Positions 1-7,617 of a stretch of DNA of 26,859 bases are shown here, in pieces. Origin of the DNA: Microvirga sp. Lineage in GTDB: Bacteria > Pseudomonadota > Alphaproteobacteria > Rhizobiales > Beijerinckiaceae. Numbering within the stretch: the stretch's first letter is position 1; the number at the start of each line of letters is the position of its first letter. Where the stretch lies: assembly GCA_022241475.1 (NCBI GenBank), contig JAKOMT010000002.1, positions 129,731 through 156,589 of the forward strand, given 5' to 3'. Under the pieces are notes generated by a model. The model saw only the letters and a program-made list of their open reading frames with translations, made no database searches and had not been told where the DNA came from. The position numbers and the translations under genes were made by a program.

Positions 1-146
1 ACGCCCGCCGTGTAATCCTGCCCCGGATCGCCGGTGACGCGACCGATCGTGCGCCCGTCGATCACCTCCACCTCGAGCGCGCAGCTCGAGGGGCAATCAT
101 GAGGGCAGACGGAGGAGCGACGCTCGATGCGTGGCGGCGCGTTCAT
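1..146 (-). CDS. Molybdopterin-dependent oxidoreductase, N-terminal fragment (runs off window)
   Basis: Only the first 48 codons are in the window; the gene continues beyond position 1. Reading down from the ATG at 146-144, the peptide begins MNAPPRIERRSSVCPHDCPS and continues SCALEVEVIDGRT. The spacing C14-x3-C18-x3-C22 is the [4Fe-4S]-binding start of the DMSO-reductase family of Mo/W-bis-MGD enzymes, which have a fourth Cys further on, outside this window. The ATG is preceded by GGGAAAG, an acceptable ribosome binding site. It lies 91 bp after the M20 peptidase gene on the same strand and may be co-transcribed, although a GC hairpin sits between them. The substrate cannot be told from this fragment. 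No Tat signal is visible, so a cytoplasmic enzyme is likely (inference). Confidence 0.8.
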   Translation of the reverse strand, partial: MNAPPRIERRSSVCPHDCPSSCALEVEVIDGRTIGRVTGDPGQDYTAG

Positions 147-207
147 GGGCTTTCCCGACGATCGGATGACGGAGCCGACATTAGCGGGCTGCGCGCGGGT
201 GTCGAGA

Positions 208-224
208 GGCGGCGCTCGGCCGCC
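208..224 (-). terminator. GC-rich hairpin after the M20 peptidase gene
   Basis: Perfect 6-bp inverted repeat GGCGGC / GCCGCC around a 5-nt loop, starting 14 bases past the M20 peptidase stop on the minus strand. There is no T-tract, so it may only be an attenuating or 3'-stabilising hairpin. It could equally be chance in such GC-rich DNA. Confidence 0.25.
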
Positions 225-237
225 GTGCGATCACTGC

Positions 238-1632
238 TCAACCGCCTCGTTCAGCCAGCGCCGCAAGAATGCGCGCCCATGAGCGCGTTCCCTTGTGGAA
301 GCTGACGAGATCGTACTTCTCGTTGGGCGAATGGACCCGGTCGTCGTCGAGCGCGAAGCCGACGAGGAGCGTGTCTAGGCCGAGCGTCCGTTTGAAATCG
401 CCGACGATGGGGATCGATCCGCCCGAGCCGATCAGCACGGCCGGTTTGCCCCATTCGTCCTCGAGGGCGGCGCGGGCGGCGGCGAGCGCGGGCATGTCGT
501 AAGGCAGCGTGATCGCGCGCGACCCCTTGTGTTCGATGATTTCGACGCTGCAATCGGCCGGAATGCGGGCGCGAACATGCGCCTCGAAGGCCCGCTTGAC
601 CGCCTCCGGATTCTGGTCGCCCACGAGGCGGAAGGAGATCTTGCAGCGCGCCTCCGAGGCGATCACCGTCTTCGTTCCCTCCCCCGTATAGCCGCCGATG
701 ATCCCGTTCGCGTCGCAAGTCGGACGAGACTGGATCTTCTCGATGATCATCCGGCCCTTTTCACCCCAGGGCTCCTTCAGGCCGATGGGGCCGAGAAAGG
801 ATTCCGCCGTGAGATCGAGCGCGCGCCATTGCTCGCGCACCTCGTCCGGAGGCTCGGCGACGCCGTCGTAGAAGCCCTCCAGCGTGACCCGTCCTTCGGC
901 GTCGTGAAGATCCGCGATGATGCGCGACAGGATGTGGATCGGGTTCTGCGCGGCGCCGCCGAACATGCCCGAATGCAGGTCCCGATCGGCCGCGCGGACG
1001 ATCACCTCGCCATAGACGAGCCCGCGCAGCGACGCGGTGATCGCCGGCGTCGACGCATCCCACATTCCGGTGTCGCAGACGAGGGCCAGATCGGCCGTCA
1101 ATTCCGGACGGTTGGCCTGAACGAATTCCGGCAGGTGGCGCGAGCCGTCCTCCTCGGCGCCCTCGATCAGCGCCGTGACCTCGACGGGCAACGAGCCGGC
1201 GACTTCCATCCACGCGCGGCAGGCCTCGACGAAGGTCATCACCTGGCCCTTGTCGTCGCTCGCGCCGCGGCCGACGATGACCGGCCGCCCGTGAGCGCCC
1301 TCTCCCATCCGCGGCTCGAAGGGCGGCGTTTTCCACTGATCGAGCGGATCGACGGGCTGCACGTCGTAATGGCCATAGAAGAGAACGTGCGGCTTCTCGC
1401 CGCCCCCGCCCGCACGACCGAGCACGACCGGATGGCCCGGCGTCTCGCGCAAGCCCACTTCGAAGCCGATGCCCTCGAGATCCCTCACGAGCCAATCGCC
1501 CGCCGCCCGGCAATGGGCGGCGTAAGCCGGATCGGTGGAGATCGACGGGATGCGCAACCATTCGAGGAGGCGCTGGACCGAGGCGTCGAGATTCTCGTCG
1601 ATCCTGGCGAGGACCGCGTCGAGCTGGGACAT
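238..1632 (-). CDS. M20 family dipeptidase (zinc metallopeptidase)
   Basis: A 464-residue cytoplasmic peptidase of the M20/M25/M40 (ArgE/DapE/CPG2) family, closest in layout to the CNDP-type dipeptidases that hydrolyse small peptides with a two-zinc centre. Visible motifs: GHYDVQP with metal ligand H88 and D90; GRGASDDKGQ with bridging D126; EGAEEDGS with catalytic base E160 and ligand E161; D187 in VCDTGMW; the lid-domain H220 in DLHSGMFGG; and the last metal ligand in RVHSPNEKY near the C-terminus. All catalytic residues are present and the length is normal. The ATG follows CAGGAG at good spacing. It begins 24 bp after the stop of the HerA-like ATPase gene on the same strand, so the two are probably one transcript. 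The exact peptide substrate is unknown. Confidence 0.9.
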   Translation of the reverse strand: MSQLDAVLARIDENLDASVQRLLEWLRIPSISTDPAYAAHCRAAGDWLVRDLEGIGFEVGLRETPGHPVVLGRAGGGGEKPHVLFYGHYDVQPVDPLDQWKTPPFEPRMGEGAHGRPVIVGRGASDDKGQVMTFVEACRAWMEVAGSLPVEVTALIEGAEEDGSRHLPEFVQANRPELTADLALVCDTGMWDASTPAITASLRGLVYGEVIVRAADRDLHSGMFGGAAQNPIHILSRIIADLHDAEGRVTLEGFYDGVAEPPDEVREQWRALDLTAESFLGPIGLKEPWGEKGRMIIEKIQSRPTCDANGIIGGYTGEGTKTVIASEARCKISFRLVGDQNPEAVKRAFEAHVRARIPADCSVEIIEHKGSRAITLPYDMPALAAARAALEDEWGKPAVLIGSGGSIPIVGDFKRTLGLDTLLVGFALDDDRVHSPNEKYDLVSFHKGTRSWARILAALAERGG

Positions 1633-1655
1633 GGATGACTCCTGAAAAAGACGGC

Positions 1656-3251
1656 TCAGCGGCGCAGCATGCCGCCCAGCGCGCCGCGGATGATGGCGCG
1701 GCCGACGGAGCTGCCCGTCGCGCCGCCGATCGACTTGCCGAGATCGGCCGCCACCTGTCCCGCCACACGGTTGACGACGGTGCGCGTAACCTCGCGCGCG
1801 ATCGATTGCGTCGGGCTCAGCCTCTGGCCGCGCGATCGGTTCATTCCGAACAGCCCGCCGAGCATTCCGAAGAACCCGCCGCCCGATCCATTCGCCTGCG
1901 CCTGAGCCTGCGAGTCCGCGGCGGCGGCCTCCTCGGCGCGAATCTTGAGCATTTCATAGGCGGACTCGCGGTCCAGCGTGTCGTCGTACCTCCCGAGGAG
2001 CGGGCTGCGGCGAACGAACTCCGCGCGTTCCTGCGGCTCGATCGGGCCCACCTGCGCGGAGGGCGGCGCGATCAGCGTGCGCTCGACCATGCTGGGCGAT
2101 CCCTTGCCTTCGAGCGTGGAGACCAGCGCCTCGCCGACGCCCAGCTCCGTGATGGCCGCCGCGGTGTCGAAGGCGGGATTCTGCCGGAACGTCTCCGCCG
2201 CCGTGCGGACGGCGCGCTGGTCGCGCGGCGTGAAGGCGCGCAACGCGTGCTGCACGCGGTTGCCGAGCTGGCCGAGCACGGCGTCGGGAATATCGAGCGG
2301 GTTCTGCGTGACGAAATAGACGCCCACGCCCTTGGAGCGGATGAGCCTGACCACGCGCTCCACGGCATCCACCAGCGCCTTGGGAGCCTCGTCGAAGAGC
2401 ATGTGCGCTTCGTCGAAGAAGAAGACGAGCTTGGGCTTGTCGAGATCGCCGACCTCGGGCAGCGCCTCGAACAGTTCGGACATCATCCAGAGGAGAAACG
2501 TCGCGTACAGGCGCGGATTGTTCATCAGCTTGTCGGCGGCGAGGATGTTGATCACCCCGCGCCCGTCCCGATCCGTGCGCATCAGGTCGTTGATGTCGAG
2601 GGCCGGCTCGCCGAGGAACACGTCGCCGCGCTGGTTCTCGAGGATCAGTAGCTGGCGCTGAATCGCGCCGATCGAAGCGCTCGTCACGTTGCCGTAGGCG
2701 GCGGTGAGCGCTTTGGCGCTCTCGCCGATGAACTGGAGCAGGGCCCGCAGATCCTTGAGGTCCAGAAGCAGAAGGCCCTCGTCGTCGGCCACGCGGAAAG
2801 CGATGTTCAGAACGCCCTCCTGGGTCTCGTTGAGGCCGAGCAGACGCGACAGCAGGAGCGGCCCCATCTCGGAGACGGTGGCGCGCACCGGGTGACCCTG
2901 CTCGCCGAACAGATCCCAGAAGACCACGGGGAACGCGTCGGGAACGTAGTCGATCCCGATCTCCCTGGCCCGGTTGACGAAGGGCGGCTTCGAATCGCCC
3001 GGCTTGGCGACGCCCGACAGATCGCCTTTGATATCCGAGGCGAAGACCGGGACGCCCGCGTTCGAGAACCCTTCCGCGAGACGCTGCAGGGTCACGGTCT
3101 TGCCCGTGCCCGTCGCGCCCGTGACCAGACCGTGCCGGTTGGCGAGCGGAAGACGAATCACCTCGGCCTTGCCCGTGACCGCGCCGGAATCGCCCTCCCC
3201 GCCGGTCGTCAGGTTGCTCTTTCCGATGAGAAAGGTTCCGTCCTCGGCCAT
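1656..3251 (-). CDS. HerA-like (DUF853 / YjgR-type) P-loop ATPase
   Basis: A 531-residue ATPase of the DUF853 group (YjgR in E. coli), related to the HerA/FtsK DNA-translocating motors. Walker A is GATGTGKT at residues 45-52. Walker B is LVFFFDEAH at 275-283, so the enzyme has a DEAH-type acid pair. The sensor-like VTQNP is at 314-318. The C-terminus is a Gly/Met-rich linker ([14 protein letters not shown]) followed by a basic, Arg/Gly-rich tail. The biological role of this family is not established. I chose the ATG at 3251 because [12 protein letters not shown] is the usual family start and AGAGGGG precedes it. An ATG 54 bp upstream would add a low-complexity Arg-rich extension. It is the first gene of a likely two-gene unit with the M20 peptidase and is divergent from the DUF2267-like gene. 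Confidence 0.88.
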   Translation of the reverse strand: MAEDGTFLIGKSNLTTGGEGDSGAVTGKAEVIRLPLANRHGLVTGATGTGKTVTLQRLAEGFSNAGVPVFASDIKGDLSGVAKPGDSKPPFVNRAREIGIDYVPDAFPVVFWDLFGEQGHPVRATVSEMGPLLLSRLLGLNETQEGVLNIAFRVADDEGLLLLDLKDLRALLQFIGESAKALTAAYGNVTSASIGAIQRQLLILENQRGDVFLGEPALDINDLMRTDRDGRGVINILAADKLMNNPRLYATFLLWMMSELFEALPEVGDLDKPKLVFFFDEAHMLFDEAPKALVDAVERVVRLIRSKGVGVYFVTQNPLDIPDAVLGQLGNRVQHALRAFTPRDQRAVRTAAETFRQNPAFDTAAAITELGVGEALVSTLEGKGSPSMVERTLIAPPSAQVGPIEPQERAEFVRRSPLLGRYDDTLDRESAYEMLKIRAEEAAAADSQAQAQANGSGGGFFGMLGGLFGMNRSRGQRLSPTQSIAREVTRTVVNRVAGQVAADLGKSIGGATGSSVGRAIIRGALGGMLRR

Positions 3252-3347
3252 GTCGCCCCTCTTGCGGATTCGCCGCGCCCCCGAACATGCGCGCGATGAT
3301 TTCACACGGTTTTCACCTGCGCGTCACCAGCGATTATCGGCCTCTCG

Positions 3348-3376
3348 CCCGCGCGCCCTTGCCAAAGGCGCGCGGG
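3348..3376 (+). repeat. 10-bp GC inverted repeat in leader of the small DUF2267-like gene
   Basis: Arms CCCGCGCGCC (3348-3357) and GGCGCGCGGG (3367-3376) are exact reverse complements around a 9-nt loop, ending 34 nt before the ATG at 3411 and just upstream of its AGGAGG ribosome binding site. In RNA this would be a very stable stem. It could be a leader structure or an operator in the 159-bp divergent spacer. No T-run follows, so a simple terminator is unlikely. Confidence 0.4.
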
Positions 3377-3410
3377 GCGGCGAACCTCGGGGCCTGATCA
3401 GGAGGATTGC

Positions 3411-3797
3411 ATGGAAGATCTCGTCGCCCGCATCGCCGCCGTCACGGGCCTCGACCCGGACACGGCGCTCAAGGCCGTCGGGCTGATCCTGTCGTTCCTC
3501 GAAAAGGAGGGGCCAGCCGGCGACGTCGCCCGTTTGATCGAGGCGATGCCGGAGGCGAGATCAGCCATGGCGGCCGGCGAGGCTGCGGCGCCGGGCGGCG
3601 GAGCGATGGGAATGATGGGCGGCCTGATGGGCGGGGGCGTGATGGCGCTCGGCGGAAAGCTGATGCAGATCGGCGTGCCGATGGAGCAGATGAAGCCGCT
3701 CGCGCGCGAATTGCTGGCCTATGGGCGCGAACGGGCCGGCGAAGACGCCGTCGGCTCTATCGTCGCGTCGGTCCCGGGTCTCGCCCAGTTCGTCTGA
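3411..3797 (+). CDS. Small DUF2267-like protein of unknown function
   Basis: A 128-residue protein beginning MEDLVARIAAVTGLDPDTA and ending GEDAVGSIVASVPGLAQFV. It has two amphipathic helical segments (about 1-55 and 88-128) joined by a Gly/Met-rich stretch (about 62-85, GGGAMGMMGGLMGGGVMALGG). I recognise it as resembling small alphaproteobacterial proteins annotated as DUF2267 domain proteins; the function is unknown. There is no signal peptide. The Gly/Met segment could insert in a membrane or act as a flexible linker. The start is secure: AGGAGG lies 6 nt before the ATG. It is convergent with the TadG-like gene, with only 16 bp between the stops, and divergent from the HerA-like ATPase gene. 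The family call is by memory of pattern, not a search. Confidence 0.75.
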   Translation: MEDLVARIAAVTGLDPDTALKAVGLILSFLEKEGPAGDVARLIEAMPEARSAMAAGEAAAPGGGAMGMMGGLMGGGVMALGGKLMQIGVPMEQMKPLARELLAYGRERAGEDAVGSIVASVPGLAQFV

Positions 3798-3813
3798 ACC
3801 GGGCGAGCGCGCC

Positions 3814-4881
3814 TCACTTGACGATGCGGACCTGCTTGTCCTGGATCTGGATGATCTCCGGGCAGGAAACCACCAGACGGATGTCGTCGTAGTCGCGGTC
3901 GCTCGATCCGAAACCCGGCGGGCGATCCTCCCAGCCGAAATACATCAGCGAGCCCTCGGGGCAGGCGCCCACATGCGTCGCGGGGTTTCGGTTGGTGCGC
4001 CGATTGGGAATGATGCCGCCCTGGCTGACGGTTTTGCACTGCGCCTCGGTCGCGCAGAGAATGGTCTCGACGATTGGGCTGTTGACCATGTTGAGCGGAT
4101 TCCAGCTCTGGCCGTTGACGACCCTGTAGCCGCGGATGTTCTGGCTGAGCGCGCGCGTGTTCGGATCGATGGTGGTGTCGGTGTAGTACTCGTACACTTC
4201 CCGCTTGGGATCGTCCCACTGCTTTTTGTTGCTGCGCGCGTCGCGCACGTTGCGCATCATGTAACTGACCATCTCGCCCGGCTCACATTCGGGCAGTGGG
4301 TTGGCGCCCTTTTTCTGATAGTCCGTCGTCGGGGTGCCGTTGTCGGCGATCGGCGTGAGGCCGCGGCGGCCCTTGTCCCGATCGTTCACGCGCGAGGGAT
4401 TGAAGCAGTAGAGGTAGACGCGGTTGTAGTCGCCCGCCTCGGGCTCGAGCAGCGACATGCGCGGCGGCAGCGTGCGGTATTTCGGAGCGATCCGGTTGAC
4501 GATGGTTTCGAGCCCGACCGACATCACGTCGTCGACGCCGGGCATCACGCCGATGACGGTCGTGGCCACCCGCGCGTCGATCGTGACGCGGTAATTGGCG
4601 CTGTCGAGCCAGGAGCCCGCGACCGAAATGGAGCGCAGGGTCGGTCCGAATTCCGCGCGCAGGCTGTTCTCGGCGGCCGTGAGCGCAGCGGCCGCGCCCA
4701 CAGGCGTCTCGGCGGAGGCGACTGCGACGGCGACCTGGTCGCTGGCGGAACGCAAGCTCTCACGCACGGACGTCGCACGGCTGTAGTCGACGGCGGCGCC
4801 GACGAACCCCATGATGGGCAACAGCGTGAGCCCGAAGATCAGCGCCACGTTGCCACGATTGTCAGATATGAATCGACGCAT
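3814..4881 (-). CDS. TadG/TadE-like exported pilus-associated protein
   Basis: A 355-residue protein starting MRRFISDNRGNVALIFGLTL. The short basic N-terminus, the GNVALIF motif and one hydrophobic helix (about 12-32) followed by VDYSRA are typical of TadE/TadG pseudopilin-like proteins of the Flp/Tad pilus pathway, which sit in the inner membrane with the bulk outside the cytoplasm. The rest holds six cysteines (C159, C199, C276, C282, C307, C340), an even number compatible with disulfides. Near the end is an acidic motif WED (317-319) plus SDRDYDDI (327-334). No von Willebrand domain is visible. The ATG at 4881 has GGAGG 7-8 nt upstream; an ATG 15 bp further up lies within that site and is less likely. 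No other tad genes are in the window, so this is an orphan copy. Confidence 0.8.
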   Translation of the reverse strand: MRRFISDNRGNVALIFGLTLLPIMGFVGAAVDYSRATSVRESLRSASDQVAVAVASAETPVGAAAALTAAENSLRAEFGPTLRSISVAGSWLDSANYRVTIDARVATTVIGVMPGVDDVMSVGLETIVNRIAPKYRTLPPRMSLLEPEAGDYNRVYLYCFNPSRVNDRDKGRRGLTPIADNGTPTTDYQKKGANPLPECEPGEMVSYMMRNVRDARSNKKQWDDPKREVYEYYTDTTIDPNTRALSQNIRGYRVVNGQSWNPLNMVNSPIVETILCATEAQCKTVSQGGIIPNRRTNRNPATHVGACPEGSLMYFGWEDRPPGFGSSDRDYDDIRLVVSCPEIIQIQDKQVRIVK

Positions 4882-4950
4882 TGCCGTGCCCTCCAAGGGC
4901 GGTTTACCCTGCAGCTATCGCGCACGGACCGCTAAGGACGAGGCAAGAAG

Positions 4951-4988
4951 ATCGCTAAAATTTGAACTATCGCCGTTCTTTTAGCGAT
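4951..4988. promoter_or_regulatory. Perfect 10-bp inverted repeat upstream of the TadG-like gene (candidate operator)
   Basis: ATCGCTAAAA (4951-4960) and TTTTAGCGAT (4979-4988) are exact reverse complements separated by 18 bp. A third CGCTAA hexamer lies at 4930-4935 in the same orientation as the left arm. The site is 70-107 bp upstream of the ATG of the TadG-like gene on the minus strand. It is AT-rich against a GC-rich background, as expected of a regulator site. It could instead form an RNA hairpin in a leader. Confidence 0.45.
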
Positions 4989-4993
4989 GACGG

Positions 4994-5009
4994 CCAAGTT
5001 ACAACTTGG
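4994..5009. promoter_or_regulatory. 16-bp palindrome upstream of the TadG-like gene (candidate operator)
   Basis: CCAAGTT-AC-AACTTGG has 7-bp perfect arms around a 2-bp centre, lying only 5 bp from the previous inverted repeat. The compact dyad resembles the binding site of a homodimeric helix-turn-helix regulator. No regulator gene is adjacent, so the partner is unknown. Confidence 0.45.
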
Positions 5010-5068
5010 AATTACGCAGCAAGCAATCCAAGCATGCCGGACCGTCAAGCAGCGTTCAGCGTAATCAG

Positions 5069-5087
5069 CCGAGACGATCAATCTCGG
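5069..5087 (-). terminator. Weak hairpin downstream of ubiB
   Basis: CCGAGA / TCTCGG arms around a 7-nt loop, about 90 nt past the ubiB stop on the minus strand. No T-tract follows. It may mark the transcript end or be incidental. Apart from this hairpin and the two palindromes, I see nothing else in the 294-bp gap 4882-5175. Confidence 0.25.
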
Positions 5088-5175
5088 ATAGAAATTTCTC
5101 CACCAGCCTGTCGGCCTTTTCTTCGGGAAGGCGCCGGACGGCGAAACGGAAGGCGGCGATCCTCGCGTTCGTTCG

Positions 5176-6738
5176 TCAGTTGAAAGCGTTGACGACGAGC
5201 GCTCCGGCGATGATCCACAGCGCCAGCACGATCATGCGCCCACGCCACGCCGAGGCTTCGCCGGCGCGCTCGACTGCGCGGGGCGAGACGGCGAGCCCGT
5301 CTTCGCTGTCGCGTTCGAGCCTTGCGAGAACGCGCTCGGCGCGCTGCGCGATCTGGGGCAGGCGCGCGGCGATCCCGGCCAGCGCCCCGAGCCCCCTGCC
5401 CGCGTCCTCGATCTTGCCGAGCGGCCCGAGATTGCGCTCGATCCATTCGCGCACCACGGGCTCGGAGACGGTCCAGATGTCGAGATGGGGATCGAGCTTG
5501 CGCGCCACGCCCTCGACGACGACCATCGTCTTCTGGAGCATGACGAGCTCCATGCGCGTCTCCATGTCGAAGATCGACGTGATCTCGAACAGGAGCCCGA
5601 GCACGCGCGCCATCGAGATCTGGTCGGCGCGGCGGTTGTGGATCGGCTCGCCGATGGCCCGGATCGCCTGGGCGAAATCGAGCACGGAATGATGGGCGGG
5701 CACGTAGCCAGCCTCGAAATGGACCTGAGCCACGCGCAGGTAGTCGCGGCGGATGAAGCCGAGCAGGATCTCGGCGAGGAAGCGCTGCTCGGGCAAGCCG
5801 ATGCGGCCCATGATGCCGGCGTCGATCGCCACGAGGCGACCGTCCGGGTCGACGAAGAGATTGCCCGGATGCATATCCGCGTGGAAAAAGCCGTCGCGGA
5901 TCGCCTGGCGGAGAAAGCTCTGCAACACGATGCGCGCGAGCGCCGTGCGATCGTGCCCGGCGGCGTCGATCTCCTCGATCTTGTTGAGCTTGACGCCGTC
6001 GATCCATTCGAGCGTCAGGACGTCCCGATCCGTGTAATCCCATTCGGGCTTCGGCACGCGGAATTCATGGTCGCCGACGGTGTTCTCCGCCAGTTCGGAC
6101 AACGCTGCGGCCTCCAGCCGCAGATCCATCTCGATCGTGACGGAGCGCGCCAGCGTCTCGACGACTTCGCGCATGCGAAGCCGCCGCGCCTCCGGAGACA
6201 GGGCCTCGCCGAGCTTCGCCGCGAAGCGCATCGCCTGCAGATCGCGCGCGAACCGCCCGCGAATGCCGGGCCGCACGATCTTGACCGCGACGACGCGCTC
6301 GCCCTCGGGCGTGACCAGCCGCGCGCGATGCACCTGCGCGATCGAGGCCGCCGCGACCGGCGGGCCAAACTCGGCGAAGACTTCGGAGACGGGGCGGCCG
6401 AGCGCCTCGGCGACGGCCCTCTCGGCCTCCGCCTGCGGAAACGGCTCCATGCTGTCCTGGAGGGCCTCGAGATCGCGCGCGGCGGCGAAGCCGACGAGGT
6501 CGGGGCGGGTGGCGAGAAACTGTCCGAACTTCACGTAGGACGGCCCGAGGCGCGTCATCGCCTTGGAGAGCCGCGCCGGGTCCGTCTCGGCGCCGCGCCG
6601 CTCGATCAGGCGGCCGACGCGAAGGCCGAGCTGCGCCACCGGCGGCAACGGATGTGGGTCGACCATGCCGAACACGCCCTCGCGGGCGAGCACGTAGCCG
6701 GCGCGGACGTTGCGCGCGAGATGGACGAGGGAGCCGAT
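5176..6738 (-). CDS. ubiB: UbiB, ABC1-family kinase-like ATPase of ubiquinone biosynthesis (reported start GTG at 6741)
   Basis: A 521-residue member of the UbiB/ABC1/ADCK family, needed for ubiquinone synthesis and often annotated as 2-polyprenylphenol 6-hydroxylase. The family is in fact an atypical kinase-like ATPase. Signatures: KxGQ as KFGQ at 71-74, the Ala-rich loop AAAS at 130-133, K154 in VAVKIVRPGI, the ExD pair in EMDLRLEAA, the catalytic-loop motif HADMHPGN at 287-294, and the metal-binding D307 in IDAG. A hydrophobic C-terminal helix (about 502-519, VLALWIIAGALVV) anchors it to the membrane. Translation begins at a GTG (6741-6739) one base after the ubiE stop (TGA-C-GTG), so the two genes are translationally coupled. 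The coordinate given here begins at the second codon; the full CDS is 5176-6741. Length is typical. Confidence 0.9.
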   Translation of the reverse strand: MGSLVHLARNVRAGYVLAREGVFGMVDPHPLPPVAQLGLRVGRLIERRGAETDPARLSKAMTRLGPSYVKFGQFLATRPDLVGFAAARDLEALQDSMEPFPQAEAERAVAEALGRPVSEVFAEFGPPVAAASIAQVHRARLVTPEGERVVAVKIVRPGIRGRFARDLQAMRFAAKLGEALSPEARRLRMREVVETLARSVTIEMDLRLEAAALSELAENTVGDHEFRVPKPEWDYTDRDVLTLEWIDGVKLNKIEEIDAAGHDRTALARIVLQSFLRQAIRDGFFHADMHPGNLFVDPDGRLVAIDAGIMGRIGLPEQRFLAEILLGFIRRDYLRVAQVHFEAGYVPAHHSVLDFAQAIRAIGEPIHNRRADQISMARVLGLLFEITSIFDMETRMELVMLQKTMVVVEGVARKLDPHLDIWTVSEPVVREWIERNLGPLGKIEDAGRGLGALAGIAARLPQIAQRAERVLARLERDSEDGLAVSPRAVERAGEASAWRGRMIVLALWIIAGALVVNAFN

Positions 6739-6742
6739 CACG

Positions 6743-7516
6743 TCAGATCTTCCAGCCCGAATGCAAGCAGACCACCCCCGCGGTCATCGGCTTCCACGAA
6801 ACCCGACGAAACCCGGCCTCCTCGATCATCTGTGCGAACAGACCCGGCGGCGGGAAGCGGCGGATCGATTCGACGAGATACTGATAGGATTCCCGGTCGC
6901 CCGTGACCATGCCGCCCATGCGCGGGATGACGTTGAAGGAGTACAGGTCGTAGATCTTGTCGAGCACCGGCACGTCGACCTTCGAGAATTCGAGGCACAA
7001 GAACCGCCCGCCCGTCTTGAGAACGCGATGCGCCTCGGCGATCGCGCGCTCGATGCGCGGCACGTTGCGAATGCCGAAGGCGATGGTGTAGCCGTCGAAG
7101 GACTTGTCCTCGAACGGCAGGTCCTCGGCGTTCGCCTCGACGAAATCGATGCGGCCCTCGTAGGACGAATCGCGCTTGTGCGCGCGCTCGCGGCCCACGT
7201 CGAGCATGTCGCCGTTGATGTCGAGCACGGTGACGTGGGTGCGGGGCCCGCCCCGGTCGAGGATGCGGAAGGCGACGTCGCCCGTGCCGCCGGCGACGTC
7301 GAGATGCCGGAAGGCGCGGCTCTTCGGGGGAGCGAGCGCGGTCGTCATCGCGTCCTTCCACGGACGATGCAGCCCCGCCGACATCAGGTCGTTCATCACG
7401 TCGTAGCGGCGCGCGACCGAGCGGAAGACTTCGTTGACCCGCCCCTGCTTCTCGCGCAGCGGCACGGTGTCGAAGCCGAAATGCGTCGCGTCGTCAGCAG
7501 TCCTGTCGTCGCTCAT
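6743..7516 (-). CDS. ubiE: UbiE, demethylmenaquinone/ubiquinone C-methyltransferase
   Basis: A 257-residue SAM-dependent methyltransferase that C-methylates the benzoquinol ring in ubiquinone synthesis. The N-terminal block THFGF...[17 protein letters not shown] and the SAM-binding motif [15 protein letters not shown] are diagnostic, followed by [11 protein letters not shown] and the C-terminal [11 protein letters not shown] segment. I preferred the ATG at 7516 ([15 protein letters not shown]) because it matches the length of UbiE from other bacteria. An in-frame ATG at 7540 would add eight residues and has GAGG only 3 nt upstream, so it cannot be excluded. It heads the ubiE-ubiB pair and is divergent from mutM, a gene order common in alphaproteobacteria. 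The roughly 100-bp spacer must hold both promoters. Confidence 0.92.
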   Translation of the reverse strand: MSDDRTADDATHFGFDTVPLREKQGRVNEVFRSVARRYDVMNDLMSAGLHRPWKDAMTTALAPPKSRAFRHLDVAGGTGDVAFRILDRGGPRTHVTVLDINGDMLDVGRERAHKRDSSYEGRIDFVEANAEDLPFEDKSFDGYTIAFGIRNVPRIERAIAEAHRVLKTGGRFLCLEFSKVDVPVLDKIYDLYSFNVIPRMGGMVTGDRESYQYLVESIRRFPPPGLFAQMIEEAGFRRVSWKPMTAGVVCLHSGWKI

Positions 7517-7617
7517 GGCTCTGTCCGATATCCGCGTCATCCGCCTCTGATAGCGAAAGCGCGCCGCTCTGGCTATGTAAGGCGTCGAGGAAAAACGTCG
7601 CGGGAATTTGAAATCGC

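Noticed and set aside
529..1638. A 369-codon plus-strand frame opposite the M20 peptidase.
   Set aside because: It is the antisense of a gene with complete catalytic motifs; composition is typical of a shadow frame and it has no ribosome site or domain.
4962..5183. A 73-codon plus-strand frame in the gap between the TadG-like gene and ubiB.
   Set aside because: It begins in the spacer of an inverted repeat, has no ribosome site, runs into ubiB antisense and has no recognisable sequence.
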